A DNA stretch of 64,000 bases, from NCBI GenBank assembly GCA_002155105.1, contig MUZD01000010.1, positions 62,001 to 126,000 on the forward strand. The letters are read 5' to 3'. Both the position numbers and the translations under genes were made by a program. This document shows, in pieces, positions 1 to 7,923 of this stretch. How positions within the stretch are numbered: the first letter of the stretch is position 1; each line of letters starts with the position of its first letter. The stretch is from Sedimentibacter sp. SX930. Lineage in GTDB: Bacteria; Bacillota; Bacilli; Lactobacillales; Aerococcaceae. The notes under the pieces are model-generated. The model ran no database searches, was not told where the DNA came from, and worked only from the letters and a program-made list of their open reading frames with translations.

Positions 1-1
1 C

Positions 2-340
2 GATTATGAAGCCTCAAAAGCTTTCTACACTGAGGTGTTGGAATTGCCGATTATCCGCGAAAACTACCGGGCCGAAAGGGATTCCTACAAACTTGATCTC
101 AAGCTGGGGGAGAGCGAAATCGAGTTGTTCTCTTTTCCGAATCCGCCTGAGCGCCCGAGCGGTCCGGAATCAGTCGGGCTCCGGCATCTTTGCTTCTATG
201 TGGAGGATGTCGAGGCGACTGTAGCGGAGTTGAATCGCAAAGGTGTGGAAACTGAGCCGATCCGCTTGGATGACTACACGAACAAAAAATTCACTTTTTT
301 CAAGGATCCGGACGGCTTGCCGCTGGAGCTGCATGAATAA
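2..340 (+). CDS. VOC (glyoxalase-fold) family protein, 5' partial
   Basis: The open frame enters from the left edge, so the N-terminus and start codon are missing. About 112 C-terminal residues remain. The visible part contains AFYTEVLELPIIRENYR, typical of the first beta-alpha-beta unit of vicinal-oxygen-chelate proteins of the lactoylglutathione-lyase-like group. Later come GLRHLCFYVEDVEAT and FFKDPDGLPLELHE, the second metal-site module and the usual ending of small single-domain members. Members of this family can act on methylglyoxal adducts or be resistance proteins, and the substrate cannot be read here. A strong terminator follows directly, so this is the end of a transcript. Confidence 0.8.
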   Translation, partial: DYEASKAFYTEVLELPIIRENYRAERDSYKLDLKLGESEIELFSFPNPPERPSGPESVGLRHLCFYVEDVEATVAELNRKGVETEPIRLDDYTNKKFTFFKDPDGLPLELHE

Positions 341-350
341 AGCTTAGCTG

Positions 351-390
351 AAACGGGTAGTGTCTCATTTGAGGCGCTCCCCGTTTTTTC
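351..390 (+). terminator. Rho-independent terminator after the VOC gene
   Basis: AACGGG at 352-357 pairs with CCCGTT at 380-385. Between them AGTGTCTC and GAGGCGCT continue the stem, with G-U pairs and a short loop. A run of T follows. Confidence 0.8.
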
Positions 391-436
391 GGCCGTTCTT
401 ACCAATCTTGTTGGTTGGGGATTCCACGTATTTTCC

Positions 437-584
437 ATTCAGCTCCGGTGAGGGCCCCTTCGCCGGAGTACAACGGCAGCAATCTGTTATCAACTCCTGC
501 GAGTCCGTCCTCATCGGAGAAAGCATGGGAAATTACGGTCCGAACTCCGGCGAAGCCTGCGTTCACCGGAGTACAGAACAGAAG
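437..584. repeat. Composite CTCCGG intergenic repeat, copy 1
   Basis: This GC-rich stretch lies in the 417-bp gene-free region between the VOC and PTS genes. It has CTCCGGTGA paired with TTCGCCGGAG, then TCATCGGAGAAAGCA, then GTCCGAACTCCGGCGAAGCC paired with TCACCGGAG. The same three-part order occurs at about 40204-40344, and inverted at about 44272-44402. Translations through it are low complexity and I do not call a gene. Confidence 0.7.
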
Positions 585-624
585 CCTCCATTCGAGGCGG
601 CGCCTTCTTTGGTTCAAACTGATA

Positions 625-640
625 ATTTGTAAACACAAAT
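625..640. promoter_or_regulatory. GntR-type operator upstream of PTS IIC
   Basis: ATTTGTAAACACAAAT is an inverted repeat, ATTTGT-N4-ACAAAT. It matches the perfect palindrome at 3601-3616 in front of the GntR gene of the same locus in all but one of its 16 bases. It is probably the binding site of that regulator. Confidence 0.7.
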
Positions 641-652
641 TTTAAATAGGTA

Positions 653-681
653 TTTACAACGAAAGAGAAAGGGGTTACAAT
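653..681 (+). promoter_or_regulatory. Probable promoter of PTS locus 1
   Basis: A -35-like TTTACA (653-658) and a -10-like TACAAT (676-681) are separated by 17 bp. They lie 12 bp downstream of the palindromic operator and 77 bp upstream of the IIC start. An overlapping alternative (TTGTAA at 628 with TATTTA at 651) cannot be excluded. Confidence 0.5.
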
Positions 682-757
682 GTGAAAAAGAGAGTTGGAG
701 GAGGCAACTCAATCATCAATCAGAACAAGCAGAGCAAAAAGTTTAGGAGGAAAAAGA

Positions 758-2095
758 ATGGAAAATGCGAAGTGGATTGAACGTTTGAATATGATCGCCT
801 ATAAGATCAATGATTTGAAGTATATCATCGCAATCAAAAATGCCTTTTCAATGCTGTTGCCGGTCATCATCACAGGTGCTTTTGCTACTTTATTTTCGAA
901 CATGGTGTTCGATTCGACGAATGGGTTGGCCCAATTTGAGGCTTTACGGTTCTTGGAACAAATGAAACCGATTACGCAGGCGATCAACTATGCCACCATG
1001 AATCTGATGACGATCGGTGCGGTCTTTTTGATCGGGATTGAAGTCGCTAAACTGAACAAAGTATCCGATCATTTCGCCGGTCTTTTGGCGGTCATCAGTT
1101 ATATTGCGACCATCCCGACAGCAATCGAAGTTCTCTTTGAAGAGACGCCGGTTCCGGTGACAAATGTCCTTTCCAGCAATTATACAGGGTCACGCGGCTT
1201 ATTCCTGGGTATGTTCATCGCCATCTTATCCGTTGAACTTTACACCTGGTTGAGCAAACAGGATAAACTGAAAATCACCATGCCTGATACGGTACCTACG
1301 AATGTTTCCCGCGGTTTCTCTGCTTTGATTCCGACTATTTTGACGGTTTCGTTGATTGCGGCAGGTGCCCATCTGATTTTCATGATCACGGGATTGACTT
1401 TGTATGACATCATCTATACGACCATCCAAGCGCCGCTTGCGAAAGTCGTTCAAGGTTTGCCGGGTATCCTGTTGCTGATGTTCGTCTCGCAGATTTTTTG
1501 GGTGATCGGGATCCACGGTAACCAAATGATCAAACCGATTCGCGAGCCTATTTTATTGGCTGCGATCGCCGAAAATACAGCCGCTTTTGAAGCCGGCAAG
1601 GAAGCTCCGAACATCATCAACATGCCATTCTGGGATATGTACATGAGCATGGGTGGATCCGGCGTTACGATCGGTCTCTTGATCGCCGTCTTCTTGGTTT
1701 CGAAACGAGCCGACTTCAAGGAAATCGGCAAACTGTCTGTAGGCCCTGGCCTCTTCAATATCAATGAACCACTTATTTTCGGGATGCCGATCATGCTGAA
1801 TCCGATCATGGCGATCCCATTCATCTTGACGCCTCTGGTTACAGGTACAATCGGTTACTTCGCGACGGCAATCGGATTTGCCGGCAAGGCGGTCGTGATG
1901 GTTCCTTGGACAACGCCACCATTGATCAGCGGCTATCTTGCGACAGCCGGCAGCCTGGGTGCGGTTGCTACGCAACTGATTTGTATCGCTGTTTCCGTGC
2001 TGATCTATCTGCCGTTCGTGAAGGCCAGCAATCGTACGCTTGCAGTGGAACCAGAAACCGAAAAGGAAGCAAAAGTGGCGGCAGCCACAGAATAA
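758..2095 (+). CDS. PTS system cellobiose/beta-glucoside-type IIC permease
   Basis: Integral membrane sugar channel of the lactose/cellobiose PTS family. It moves a beta-linked disaccharide across the membrane while IIB phosphorylates it. The start at 758 is chosen because TTTAGGAGGAAAAAG precedes ATG; the open frame extends 21 codons upstream without a ribosome site. The 445-residue protein has about ten hydrophobic segments and the family signatures FWVIGIHGNQM and FNINEPLIFGMPIMLNP, which line the substrate chamber. It is followed 31 bp downstream by a GH1 phospho-glycosidase and then the GntR gene. No IIA or IIB gene is nearby, so the phosphorelay must be supplied elsewhere, perhaps by the locus at 61 kb. 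The exact sugar is not known. Confidence 0.93.
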   Translation: MENAKWIERLNMIAYKINDLKYIIAIKNAFSMLLPVIITGAFATLFSNMVFDSTNGLAQFEALRFLEQMKPITQAINYATMNLMTIGAVFLIGIEVAKLNKVSDHFAGLLAVISYIATIPTAIEVLFEETPVPVTNVLSSNYTGSRGLFLGMFIAILSVELYTWLSKQDKLKITMPDTVPTNVSRGFSALIPTILTVSLIAAGAHLIFMITGLTLYDIIYTTIQAPLAKVVQGLPGILLLMFVSQIFWVIGIHGNQMIKPIREPILLAAIAENTAAFEAGKEAPNIINMPFWDMYMSMGGSGVTIGLLIAVFLVSKRADFKEIGKLSVGPGLFNINEPLIFGMPIMLNPIMAIPFILTPLVTGTIGYFATAIGFAGKAVVMVPWTTPPLISGYLATAGSLGAVATQLICIAVSVLIYLPFVKASNRTLAVEPETEKEAKVAAATE

Positions 2096-2126
2096 TGAAG
2101 GATTTGAACAGAAAGGGGAATGAGGA

Positions 2127-3542
2127 ATGTTAAAAAATATACCAGAAGGATTCATCTTGGGTGCATCTTCTTCTGCATGGCAGACGGAGGGCTGGAAGGG
2201 CAAAAAAGAAGGGCAGGATTCCTACCTGGACATGTGGTACAAAGAGGAGCCTTTCGTATGGCATGAAGGCTATGGACCGGCTGGAGCTACCTCATTCTAT
2301 GACCGCTACAACGAAGATGTGGCCTTGATGAAAGAAATCGGTCTGACGCATTACCGGACGTCGATCAACTGGGCGCGTTTCTTTACGGATTATGAAAATT
2401 CAGTAGTCGATGAAGATTATGCCCAGCACATCAGCGATGTTGTGGATGCGCTGCTTGATGCTGGAGTAGAGCCAATGCTGTGCCTGGAGCATTACGAAGT
2501 CCCTGCCTATCTGATGGAGAAGTACGATGGCTGGAGCTCGAAGCATGTCGTCGAACTCTACGCGAAATATGCCGAAATAGCGTTCGAACGCTATGCCGAC
2601 CGCGTCAAAAATTGGTTCACTTTCAACGAACCGGTTGTCATCCAGACGCGCATCTACCTCGATGCCATCCGTTATCCGCATGAACAGGATACGTCGAAAT
2701 GGATGCAATGGAATTTCAACAAGGTGATCGCTACGGCACGGGCAGTCCAAATTTTCCATGAAAAAGGCTATAGCGGCCAGATCGGAGCCATCCTCAATCC
2801 GGAGGTGACCTACGCGCGTTCCTCATCACCGGCTGACCAAAAAGCCGCCCGGATGTATGACCTGTTGTATAACCGTATTTTTTTGGATCCGTTGGTGAAG
2901 GGGGAGTATCCCGACGAGTTGTTTGATGTGCTCACAAAGCACGCTATCCCGTTTGAATACTCCGAAGAGGAACTGCTCATCATCAAAGAAAATACGGTGG
3001 ACTATCTCGGAATCAATCTGTATTTCCCGAAACGGGTCCGGTCCCCGCGTTACGAGTGGAACAAGGAGACACCTTTCCATCCGGAATACTATTACGAAGA
3101 GTTTTCCTTGCCGGGCAGAAGGATGAACACTTCGCGCGGTTGGGAAATCTACCCGCAGATCATGTATGATATGGCCATGCGCCTGAAATCGGAATACGGA
3201 AATATCCCGTGGTTCATCGCGGAAAGCGGGATGGGCATCGAGCAAGAGGAGCGCTTTGCGGACAGCAAGGGCACCATTCAGGACGATTACCGTATCGCTT
3301 ATATCACTGAACATTTGAATTCCTTGTTGGATGCAGTCAAAGACGGAGCGAACTGCAACGGCTACATGCTGTGGGCCTTCACTGATTGCGTCTCTCCTAT
3401 GAATGCCTTCAAGAATCGCTACGGACTTGTGCGGATCGATCTGGAGGACGACAAGAAGCGTTCCCTGAAACAATCCGCCTATTGGTACCGGGATCTCATC
3501 CAAAGCAAGCGACTTGAAGTGGCGGAGCACATGTACAAGTGA
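2127..3542 (+). CDS. Glycoside hydrolase family 1, 6-phospho-beta-glucosidase-like
   Basis: Cytoplasmic retaining glycosidase that should split the 6-phosphorylated disaccharide delivered by the preceding IIC. It has 471 residues, normal for GH1. Family features are TEGW near the N-terminus, the acid/base motif WFTFNEPVV (Glu168) and a C-terminal YRDLIQSK end. The nucleophile region reads IAESGMGIEQEERF (Glu366), with Ser where nearly all GH1 enzymes have Asn in the E-N-G motif. The catalytic Glu itself is present, so the enzyme is probably active. The related GH1 at 19140-20534 keeps ENG. It forms an operon with the IIC gene. Beta-glucoside versus beta-galactoside specificity cannot be settled by reading. 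Confidence 0.9.
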   Translation: MLKNIPEGFILGASSSAWQTEGWKGKKEGQDSYLDMWYKEEPFVWHEGYGPAGATSFYDRYNEDVALMKEIGLTHYRTSINWARFFTDYENSVVDEDYAQHISDVVDALLDAGVEPMLCLEHYEVPAYLMEKYDGWSSKHVVELYAKYAEIAFERYADRVKNWFTFNEPVVIQTRIYLDAIRYPHEQDTSKWMQWNFNKVIATARAVQIFHEKGYSGQIGAILNPEVTYARSSSPADQKAARMYDLLYNRIFLDPLVKGEYPDELFDVLTKHAIPFEYSEEELLIIKENTVDYLGINLYFPKRVRSPRYEWNKETPFHPEYYYEEFSLPGRRMNTSRGWEIYPQIMYDMAMRLKSEYGNIPWFIAESGMGIEQEERFADSKGTIQDDYRIAYITEHLNSLLDAVKDGANCNGYMLWAFTDCVSPMNAFKNRYGLVRIDLEDDKKRSLKQSAYWYRDLIQSKRLEVAEHMYK

Positions 3543-3557
3543 CCCTTGTTTTCCCTA

Positions 3558-3588
3558 TTGCATAATGGCCAGTTGTCTATGTTATAAT
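3558..3588 (+). promoter_or_regulatory. Probable promoter of gntR (locus 1)
   Basis: TATAAT at 3583-3588 is a perfect -10 box. TTGCAT at 3558-3563 is a possible -35 with a long 19-bp spacer. The palindromic operator starts 13 bp after the -10, about where transcription begins, which fits autorepression. Confidence 0.55.
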
Positions 3589-3600
3589 CAACAAGGAGAG

Positions 3601-3616
3601 ATTTGTAAATACAAAT
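3601..3616. promoter_or_regulatory. GntR operator (autoregulatory)
   Basis: ATTTGTAAATACAAAT is a perfect 16-bp palindrome between the -10 box and the gntR start. It matches the site at 625-640 upstream of the PTS operon in 15 of 16 positions. Confidence 0.75.
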
Positions 3617-3647
3617 TTCCATATCACGTAGATAAGTGGTGAAGCGC

Positions 3648-4379
3648 ATGGCAAAATACAAAGAAGTCGCAAATGAAATCAGAAAAAGAATCAAAAGCGG
3701 AATCTATCATTCCGAAGAAAAAATTCCCGATCAGGAGTCATTGGCGAAAGAGTTCAGCACCAGCCGCGTGACGGTAAAAAAAGCGCTCGATATGCTGAGC
3801 GTCGCCGGGTTGGTATACACAATCCAAGGTTCGGGGACCTATGTGAAAAAAAACGCGGTCAATCTGGCCGAGCGGAGCATCCAAATCGGTCAGAATGTCG
3901 GCTTGACCGCTGCGGCCGGTGAGCGACTGGAGCTGAAGACGGAAGTGCTGGATTTCAACGTCCGCTTCCCGGATGAGGAAGAATGCAACCAGTTGAGCAT
4001 CACTCAGGAGGAGCCCGTCTATGACATCAAACGGCTGCGGATCCTGGACGAAAAGCCTTATTCTTTGGAGCATACGATCATCCCGATCGTGCTGGCCCCG
4101 AACATCACGAAGGACATCCTGAACCGCTCCCTCTATGACTATCTCCAAGGGGATTTGGGGATTGTTTTCGGCGACAACCGGCAGACAGTCCGCGCGGTCA
4201 AACCGGACGATAACGACAAGCAATATCTGCATTGTTCCAATGAGGATCCGGTCCTTGAAGTCAGCAAGGTCATGTTCCTTGAAAGAGGGACGCCATTGGA
4301 ATATTCTGTCGTGCATCACCGCTATGACATGGTCGAGATGTCCTTCATCAACGTCAGCCGGGACGGACTATTGGGATAG
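3648..4379 (+). CDS. GntR-family (HutC/UTRA) transcriptional regulator
   Basis: DNA-binding regulator of 243 residues. Residues 1-70 form a winged helix-turn-helix (DQESLAKEFSTSRVTVKKAL); the rest is a UTRA sugar-phosphate-sensing domain with the usual VYDIKRLRILDEKPYSLEHT motif. The start at 3648 gives MAKYKEVANEIRKRI, matching its paralogue at 16893-17606 (MKKYEEIADELRRRI). A GTG 12 bp upstream is less likely. It lies downstream of the IIC-GH1 pair, with a matching palindrome before itself and before the PTS gene. It probably represses both transcripts and is released by the imported sugar phosphate. Confidence 0.9.
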   Translation: MAKYKEVANEIRKRIKSGIYHSEEKIPDQESLAKEFSTSRVTVKKALDMLSVAGLVYTIQGSGTYVKKNAVNLAERSIQIGQNVGLTAAAGERLELKTEVLDFNVRFPDEEECNQLSITQEEPVYDIKRLRILDEKPYSLEHTIIPIVLAPNITKDILNRSLYDYLQGDLGIVFGDNRQTVRAVKPDDNDKQYLHCSNEDPVLEVSKVMFLERGTPLEYSVVHHRYDMVEMSFINVSRDGLLG

Positions 4380-4436
4380 CTTTTACGGACAACGAGGTTG
4401 CGTGGCGACTTTCGTTGTCCGTTTTCCGTAAAAGCT
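4378..4436 (+). terminator. Large inverted repeat / terminator after gntR
   Basis: AGCTTTTACGGA (4378) pairs with TCCGTAAAAGCT (ending 4436), and the nested ACGGACAACGA pairs with TCGTTGTCCGT. The 5' arm overlaps the gntR stop codon. The T-run is short, so termination efficiency is uncertain. Confidence 0.6.
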
Positions 4437-4465
4437 TTGCGTTACAATAATGAAAACGCTATACT
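4437..4465 (+). promoter_or_regulatory. Promoter of aldo/keto reductase with cre-like site
   Basis: TTGCGT (4437-4442), a 17-bp spacer and TATACT (4460-4465). TGAAAACGCTATAC at 4451-4464 overlaps the -10 and matches the CcpA cre consensus TGWAANCGNTNWCA except for its last two bases, so catabolite control is possible. Confidence 0.6.
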
Positions 4466-4493
4466 AGGTATATTAACTTGTTGAGGTGATGAT

Positions 4494-5483
4494 ATGTATC
4501 AACCGGCACAAAACAGATATGACAAAATGATCTATAACCGCGTAGGCAACAGCGGGCTGAAACTGCCTGCCATTTCCCTAGGGCTTTGGCATAACTTCGG
4601 CGAGGTGGATCTGTTCGACAATTCGCGCAAAATGGTCCAACGCGCCTTCGATCTGGGGATCACCCATTTCGATCTGGCGAACAACTACGGTCCGCCTCCG
4701 GGCAGCGCGGAAGAAACTTTCGGCAAGATTTTGAAGAAGGACTTCCTGCCTTACCGGGATGAGCTGATCATTTCCAGCAAGGCCGGCTATGATATGTGGC
4801 CCGGTCCATACGGGGAATGGGGCTCCAAAAAGTATTTGACGGCGAGCCTTGATCAAAGTCTGAAACGGATGGGGCTTGATTATGTGGATATTTTTTATTC
4901 GCATCGTCCGGATCCTGAAACACCATTCGAAGAAACTGCACAAGCATTGGATCTGATGGTCCGTCAAGGAAAAGCTCTGTATATCGGCATCTCCAACTAT
5001 TCTGCGGAGCAGACTGCTGAAATTGCAGCCATCTTCAAAGATCTTAAGACGCCGTTCATCATCCACCAACCGGCCTACAATATGTACAACCGTTGGATCG
5101 AGGATGGGCTGCAGGATGTTCTGACGGCCAATAAGTTGGGAACCATCGCCTTCAGTCCGTTGGCGCAAGGCATGTTGACCGACCGCTATTTGCATGGCAT
5201 TCCGGAAGATTCACGTGCCGGCAGACCTTCTTCTCCGTTCTTGAACGCGGAGCGGGTGCAGGAAACCATCGAGAAATCACGCGCTTTGAATGAAATCGCG
5301 CAAAGACGCGGCCAAACTTTGGCTGAGATGGCAGTCGCTTGGATTCTCCGTGATGGGAAAGTAACAAGCGTGCTGATCGGCGCCAGCAGAGTGAGCCAAA
5401 TCGATGATAACGTAAAAGCGTTGGAAAACCTTGATTTCACCAATGAAGAATTGGATGAAATCGAAGCGGTATTGGCAAAATAA
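4494..5483 (+). CDS. yghZ: Aldo/keto reductase, L-glyceraldehyde-3-phosphate reductase type (YghZ-like)
   Basis: NADPH-dependent (beta/alpha)8 barrel reductase, 329 residues. It strongly resembles E. coli YghZ/Gpr, which reduces L-glyceraldehyde 3-phosphate and detoxifies methylglyoxal. Shared signatures are LSLGLWHNFG-like ISLGLWHNFGEV, THFDLANNYGPPPGSAEE (with the catalytic Asp and Tyr), KAGYDMWPGPYG, DYVDIFYSHRPDPETP (His) and the C-terminal VLIGASRVSQIDDN cofactor loop. The ribosome site is a GAGGTGATGAT-like sequence just before ATG. It is a single-gene unit with its own promoter and terminator. The natural substrate here is inferred only from family similarity. Confidence 0.9.
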   Translation: MYQPAQNRYDKMIYNRVGNSGLKLPAISLGLWHNFGEVDLFDNSRKMVQRAFDLGITHFDLANNYGPPPGSAEETFGKILKKDFLPYRDELIISSKAGYDMWPGPYGEWGSKKYLTASLDQSLKRMGLDYVDIFYSHRPDPETPFEETAQALDLMVRQGKALYIGISNYSAEQTAEIAAIFKDLKTPFIIHQPAYNMYNRWIEDGLQDVLTANKLGTIAFSPLAQGMLTDRYLHGIPEDSRAGRPSSPFLNAERVQETIEKSRALNEIAQRRGQTLAEMAVAWILRDGKVTSVLIGASRVSQIDDNVKALENLDFTNEELDEIEAVLAK

Positions 5484-5494
5484 AAAATAGGAAC

Positions 5495-5537
5495 AGCTTC
5501 CCGAAGCGATGCCATGCATCATTCGGGGAGCTTTTTT
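5495..5537 (+). terminator. Terminator after aldo/keto reductase
   Basis: AGCTTCCCGAA (5495) pairs with TTCGGGGAGCT (ending 5532) and is followed by TTTTTT. Confidence 0.8.
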
Positions 5538-5583
5538 GCTGACAGGCTGATGTATCTGCTCCAGTGTAAGGCATTGTGAACAG

Positions 5584-5602
5584 AAAATAGTATTACTATT
5601 TT
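5584..5602. promoter_or_regulatory. Palindrome upstream of the EamA transporter
   Basis: AAAATAGTATTACTATTTT is a perfect 19-bp palindrome about 120 bp before the transporter start. It has no T-run or loop suited to a terminator, so an operator for an unidentified regulator is the simplest reading. Confidence 0.4.
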
Positions 5603-5720
5603 GCAGAAATCTGCTTGCAGACAATCAGAATGTTGGGTAAAGTGGATAAGTATGCCCGGATTGTTCATCAGCATCAAGCCAATCGGGCAAGCATCTTTAT
5701 TCATAGAAAGGGGAAGTTAT

Positions 5721-6617
5721 ATGACAGACAGAAGAAAGGGACAGATCGGACTTATTTTTGTGACGATGATATGGGGTTCAGGTTTCGTCGTGAGCGCCAT
5801 ATCTTTGGAGTATTTTTCCCCATACCAAATATTGACCATGCGTTTTTTGTTGGCATTCATACTGATGGGGGCAATTTTTTTCGGCCAGCTGAAGCATGCG
5901 ACCAAAAAGACCTATCTCAAAGGCATCGGTCTCGGAACCATCCTTTACTTGGCTTTCTTGTTTCAGACGGTAGGTCTTGTATATACGACACCTTCGAAGA
6001 ACGCTTTCCTTACCGCCTTCAATGTCGTATTGGTGCCGTTCATAGGCGCATTGTTCTTCAGAAGGAAAGTTACAGCCCCGGCCATCGTGGGCGCGCTGTT
6101 GTCGATCGGCGGCATCGCCGTCATTTCCCTTACCGACTTCCACAGTGTAAACTTCGGGGATATGCTGACGCTGGTTTGCGCTCTGTTGTTCGCCTTGCAG
6201 ATCATCTTCACAAACCGGTTCGTGCTGGGTGAAAACATTTATGCATTGACCACCATCCAGATGGGCACTGCCACTCTCTTAGGGGTGCTCGTATCGCTCG
6301 TAAGGGGAGAATTTTTGTTTCCGGCAGCCGCGGAAGGCTACTTTTCCATCATTTATTTGGGGACGGTCAGCACTATGCTGGGCTTTCTGATCCAAACGGC
6401 CTCGCAGCAGTTCACCAAAGAAACGGAAACAGCCATCATCCTGTCGCTGGAAGCCGTGTTCGGGATGGTCGCTTCAGCGCTTTTTCTGAAGGAAGAGATC
6501 ACGTTGCGGATGCTTATCGGAGCAGCTTTGATATTGGCTGGCGTATTGGTCGTGGAACTGAAACCGAAGCAAGAAAAAGTGGATGCACCATTCGGGGATC
6601 TGGATCTGCGGGATTAA
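5721..6617 (+). CDS. EamA/DMT-superfamily transporter
   Basis: Membrane transporter of 298 residues with ten predicted hydrophobic helices in two EamA repeats (about residues 8-140 and 150-288). The first repeat starts GLIFVTMIWGSGFVVS, a typical drug/metabolite-transporter opening; the second ends IGAALILAGVLVVELK. The start at 5721 follows GAAAGGGGAAGTTAT; the frame is open further upstream but lacks a ribosome site. These proteins usually export amino acids, metabolites or drugs, and the substrate cannot be predicted. It stands alone between two terminators. Confidence 0.88.
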   Translation: MTDRRKGQIGLIFVTMIWGSGFVVSAISLEYFSPYQILTMRFLLAFILMGAIFFGQLKHATKKTYLKGIGLGTILYLAFLFQTVGLVYTTPSKNAFLTAFNVVLVPFIGALFFRRKVTAPAIVGALLSIGGIAVISLTDFHSVNFGDMLTLVCALLFALQIIFTNRFVLGENIYALTTIQMGTATLLGVLVSLVRGEFLFPAAAEGYFSIIYLGTVSTMLGFLIQTASQQFTKETETAIILSLEAVFGMVASALFLKEEITLRMLIGAALILAGVLVVELKPKQEKVDAPFGDLDLRD

Positions 6618-6641
6618 ATGGTAAGAGCATCAACTGAAATC

Positions 6642-6690
6642 GAAAACACAGGGGCGTGAATCCTAGCCGGATTCACGCCCCTGTGTTTTC
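6642..6690. terminator. Strong symmetric terminator hairpin
   Basis: GAAAACACAGGGGCGTGAATC pairs perfectly with its complement ending at 6690, with a 6-nt loop. A- and T-tracts on both sides allow function in either direction. Confidence 0.85.
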
Positions 6691-6742
6691 ATTTGACGAT
6701 TCTGAATATTACGGGTATGATGAAGGTGAAATTTTTTACTGA

Positions 6743-7744
<1,002 letters not shown>

Positions 7745-7757
7745 TCTTGCAGATAAG

Positions 7758-7799
7758 GCACTTTCGAACATCTGAACAGATGGGAGAAAGTGCTTTTTT
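7758..7799 (+). terminator. Terminator after lacI-type gene
   Basis: GCACTTTC and CATCTG pair with CAGATG and GAAAGTGC, followed by TTTTTT. Confidence 0.8.
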
Positions 7800-7815
7800 C
7801 TTACTGCACAAACAA

Positions 7816-7829
7816 GTAAAATATTTTAC
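7816..7829. promoter_or_regulatory. Palindrome GTAAAATATTTTAC, possible operator
   Basis: Perfect 14-bp palindrome upstream of the ABC importer promoter. Its GTAA/TTAC ends match those of the repeat at 7887-7899. It may be an upstream half of a looped LacI-type operator pair. Confidence 0.45.
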
Positions 7830-7850
7830 CGAATAATCAGTGAAAATTTG

Positions 7851-7879
7851 TTTACTTTATTTATCCGGTTTGGTATTAT
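7851..7879 (+). promoter_or_regulatory. Promoter of the galacto-oligosaccharide operon
   Basis: TTTACT (7851-7856), a 17-bp spacer and TATTAT (7874-7879), 45 bp before the lipoprotein start. Confidence 0.6.
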
Positions 7880-7886
7880 ATTTTTA

Positions 7887-7899
7887 GTAAAGCGATTAC
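7887..7899. promoter_or_regulatory. LacI-type operator GTAAAGCGATTAC
   Basis: Inverted repeat with a central CG, as usual for LacI-family sites. It sits at the expected transcription start, where a bound repressor would block RNA polymerase. It is also a partial cre match in its 3' half. Confidence 0.6.
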
Positions 7900-7923
7900 A
7901 TCTAATAGAGGAGTGTTTCGGAT

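Noticed and set aside
360-645. Several short frames in the gap before PTS locus 1
   Set aside because: They run through the CTCCGG repeat and the terminator and have no ribosome sites or recognisable protein features.
2127-3542. Pseudogene status for GH1 because of ESG
   Set aside because: The reading frame is full length, and both catalytic Glu residues and all other motifs are intact.
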